From NCBI RefSeq assembly GCF_024158745.1, contig NZ_JAMZAW010000019.1, positions 110,752-174,751 of the forward strand: DNA of 64,000 bases, in the 5' to 3' direction. The position numbers were made by a program, and so were the translations under genes. A model generated the notes under the pieces. The model did not search any database. It was given only the letters and a program-made list of their open reading frames with translations, and had not been told where the DNA came from. Of this stretch, positions 63,972 to 64,000 are shown one piece after another; position 1 is the stretch's first letter; each line of letters opens with the position of its first letter. The stretch comes from Paenibacillus tyrphae. Lineage in GTDB: Bacteria; Bacillota; Bacilli; Paenibacillales; NBRC-103111.

Positions 63972-63993
63972 AAGAACCCCAGTCGAGGTTCTT
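63972..63993 (-). terminator. Terminator of a gene beyond the right edge
   Basis: AAGAACC pairs with GGTTCTT; on the minus strand a run of seven T follows, so it ends a minus-strand transcript from outside the window. Confidence 0.75.
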
Positions 63994-64000
63994 CTTCTGT

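Overview
The window looks like chromosome from a spore-forming Gram-positive bacterium of the Paenibacillaceae (Paenibacillus, Cohnella or a close relative). This is inferred from gene content: a Bacillus-order purine operon with PurS and small PurL/PurQ, GlpP-type glycerol control, a SpoIIM-family protein, three c-di-AMP (ydaO-type) riboswitches, strong GGAGG ribosome sites, moderately GC-rich coding DNA and an AT-rich gap in front of the exopolysaccharide genes. No rRNA, tRNA, CRISPR array, transposase or prophage was seen.

Layout. 1-1,670: two uncharacterised genes diverge from a gap carrying two back-to-back c-di-AMP riboswitches. 1,671-5,840: a LigB-family dioxygenase and the glycerol genes glpF-glpK-glpP behind an antitermination leader. 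5,986-9,577: a P-loop kinase-like gene, thioredoxin, an IDEAL-like protein, an Rrf2 regulator, a Gln-rich small protein and an RDD membrane protein. 9,651-16,001: a SpoIIM-family protein convergent with a MoxR/DUF58/DUF4350/DUF4129 membrane-associated cluster. 16,133-20,425: a Fur-controlled siderophore uptake system. 20,723-35,500: the complete IMP biosynthesis operon purEKBCSQLFMN-(AICAR formyltransferase)-(IMP cyclohydrolase)-purD on the minus strand, behind a PurR-box-like promoter and a guanine riboswitch. 35,519-41,761: a DUF6483-like gene, a riboswitch-controlled 3D-domain exported protein, an FAD oxidoreductase, an AAA ATPase and a Lys/Glu/Gln repeat exported protein. 41,800-59,539: an exopolysaccharide operon on the minus strand. 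60,099-63,695: a large secreted GHL10-type glycosidase.

How the genes work together. The purine operon encodes all steps from PRPP to IMP, but the usual bifunctional PurH is replaced by an AICAR-formyltransferase-only protein plus a separate PurO-family IMP cyclohydrolase. The polysaccharide operon has the YwqE/YveK/YwqD phosphatase-kinase module, a Wzx-like flippase, a polymerase and three glycosyltransferase genes, one fused to the initiating phosphoglycosyltransferase. It also has enzymes expected to make UDP-diacetylbacillosamine-type sugar (dehydratase, aminotransferase, acetyltransferase) and UDP-glucuronate/galacturonate (GalU, Ugd, 4-epimerase).

Most worth a second look: the paired c-di-AMP riboswitches with unknown genes; the split PurH; a 204-nt palindromic repeat present twice with compensatory stem changes, and two further large palindromes between pur genes; an unassigned multi-stem RNA before the siderophore ATPase; the GT4-phosphoglycosyltransferase fusion; and an acyltransferase gene lacking a normal start codon. 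All assignments come from reading the sequence; no database search was run.
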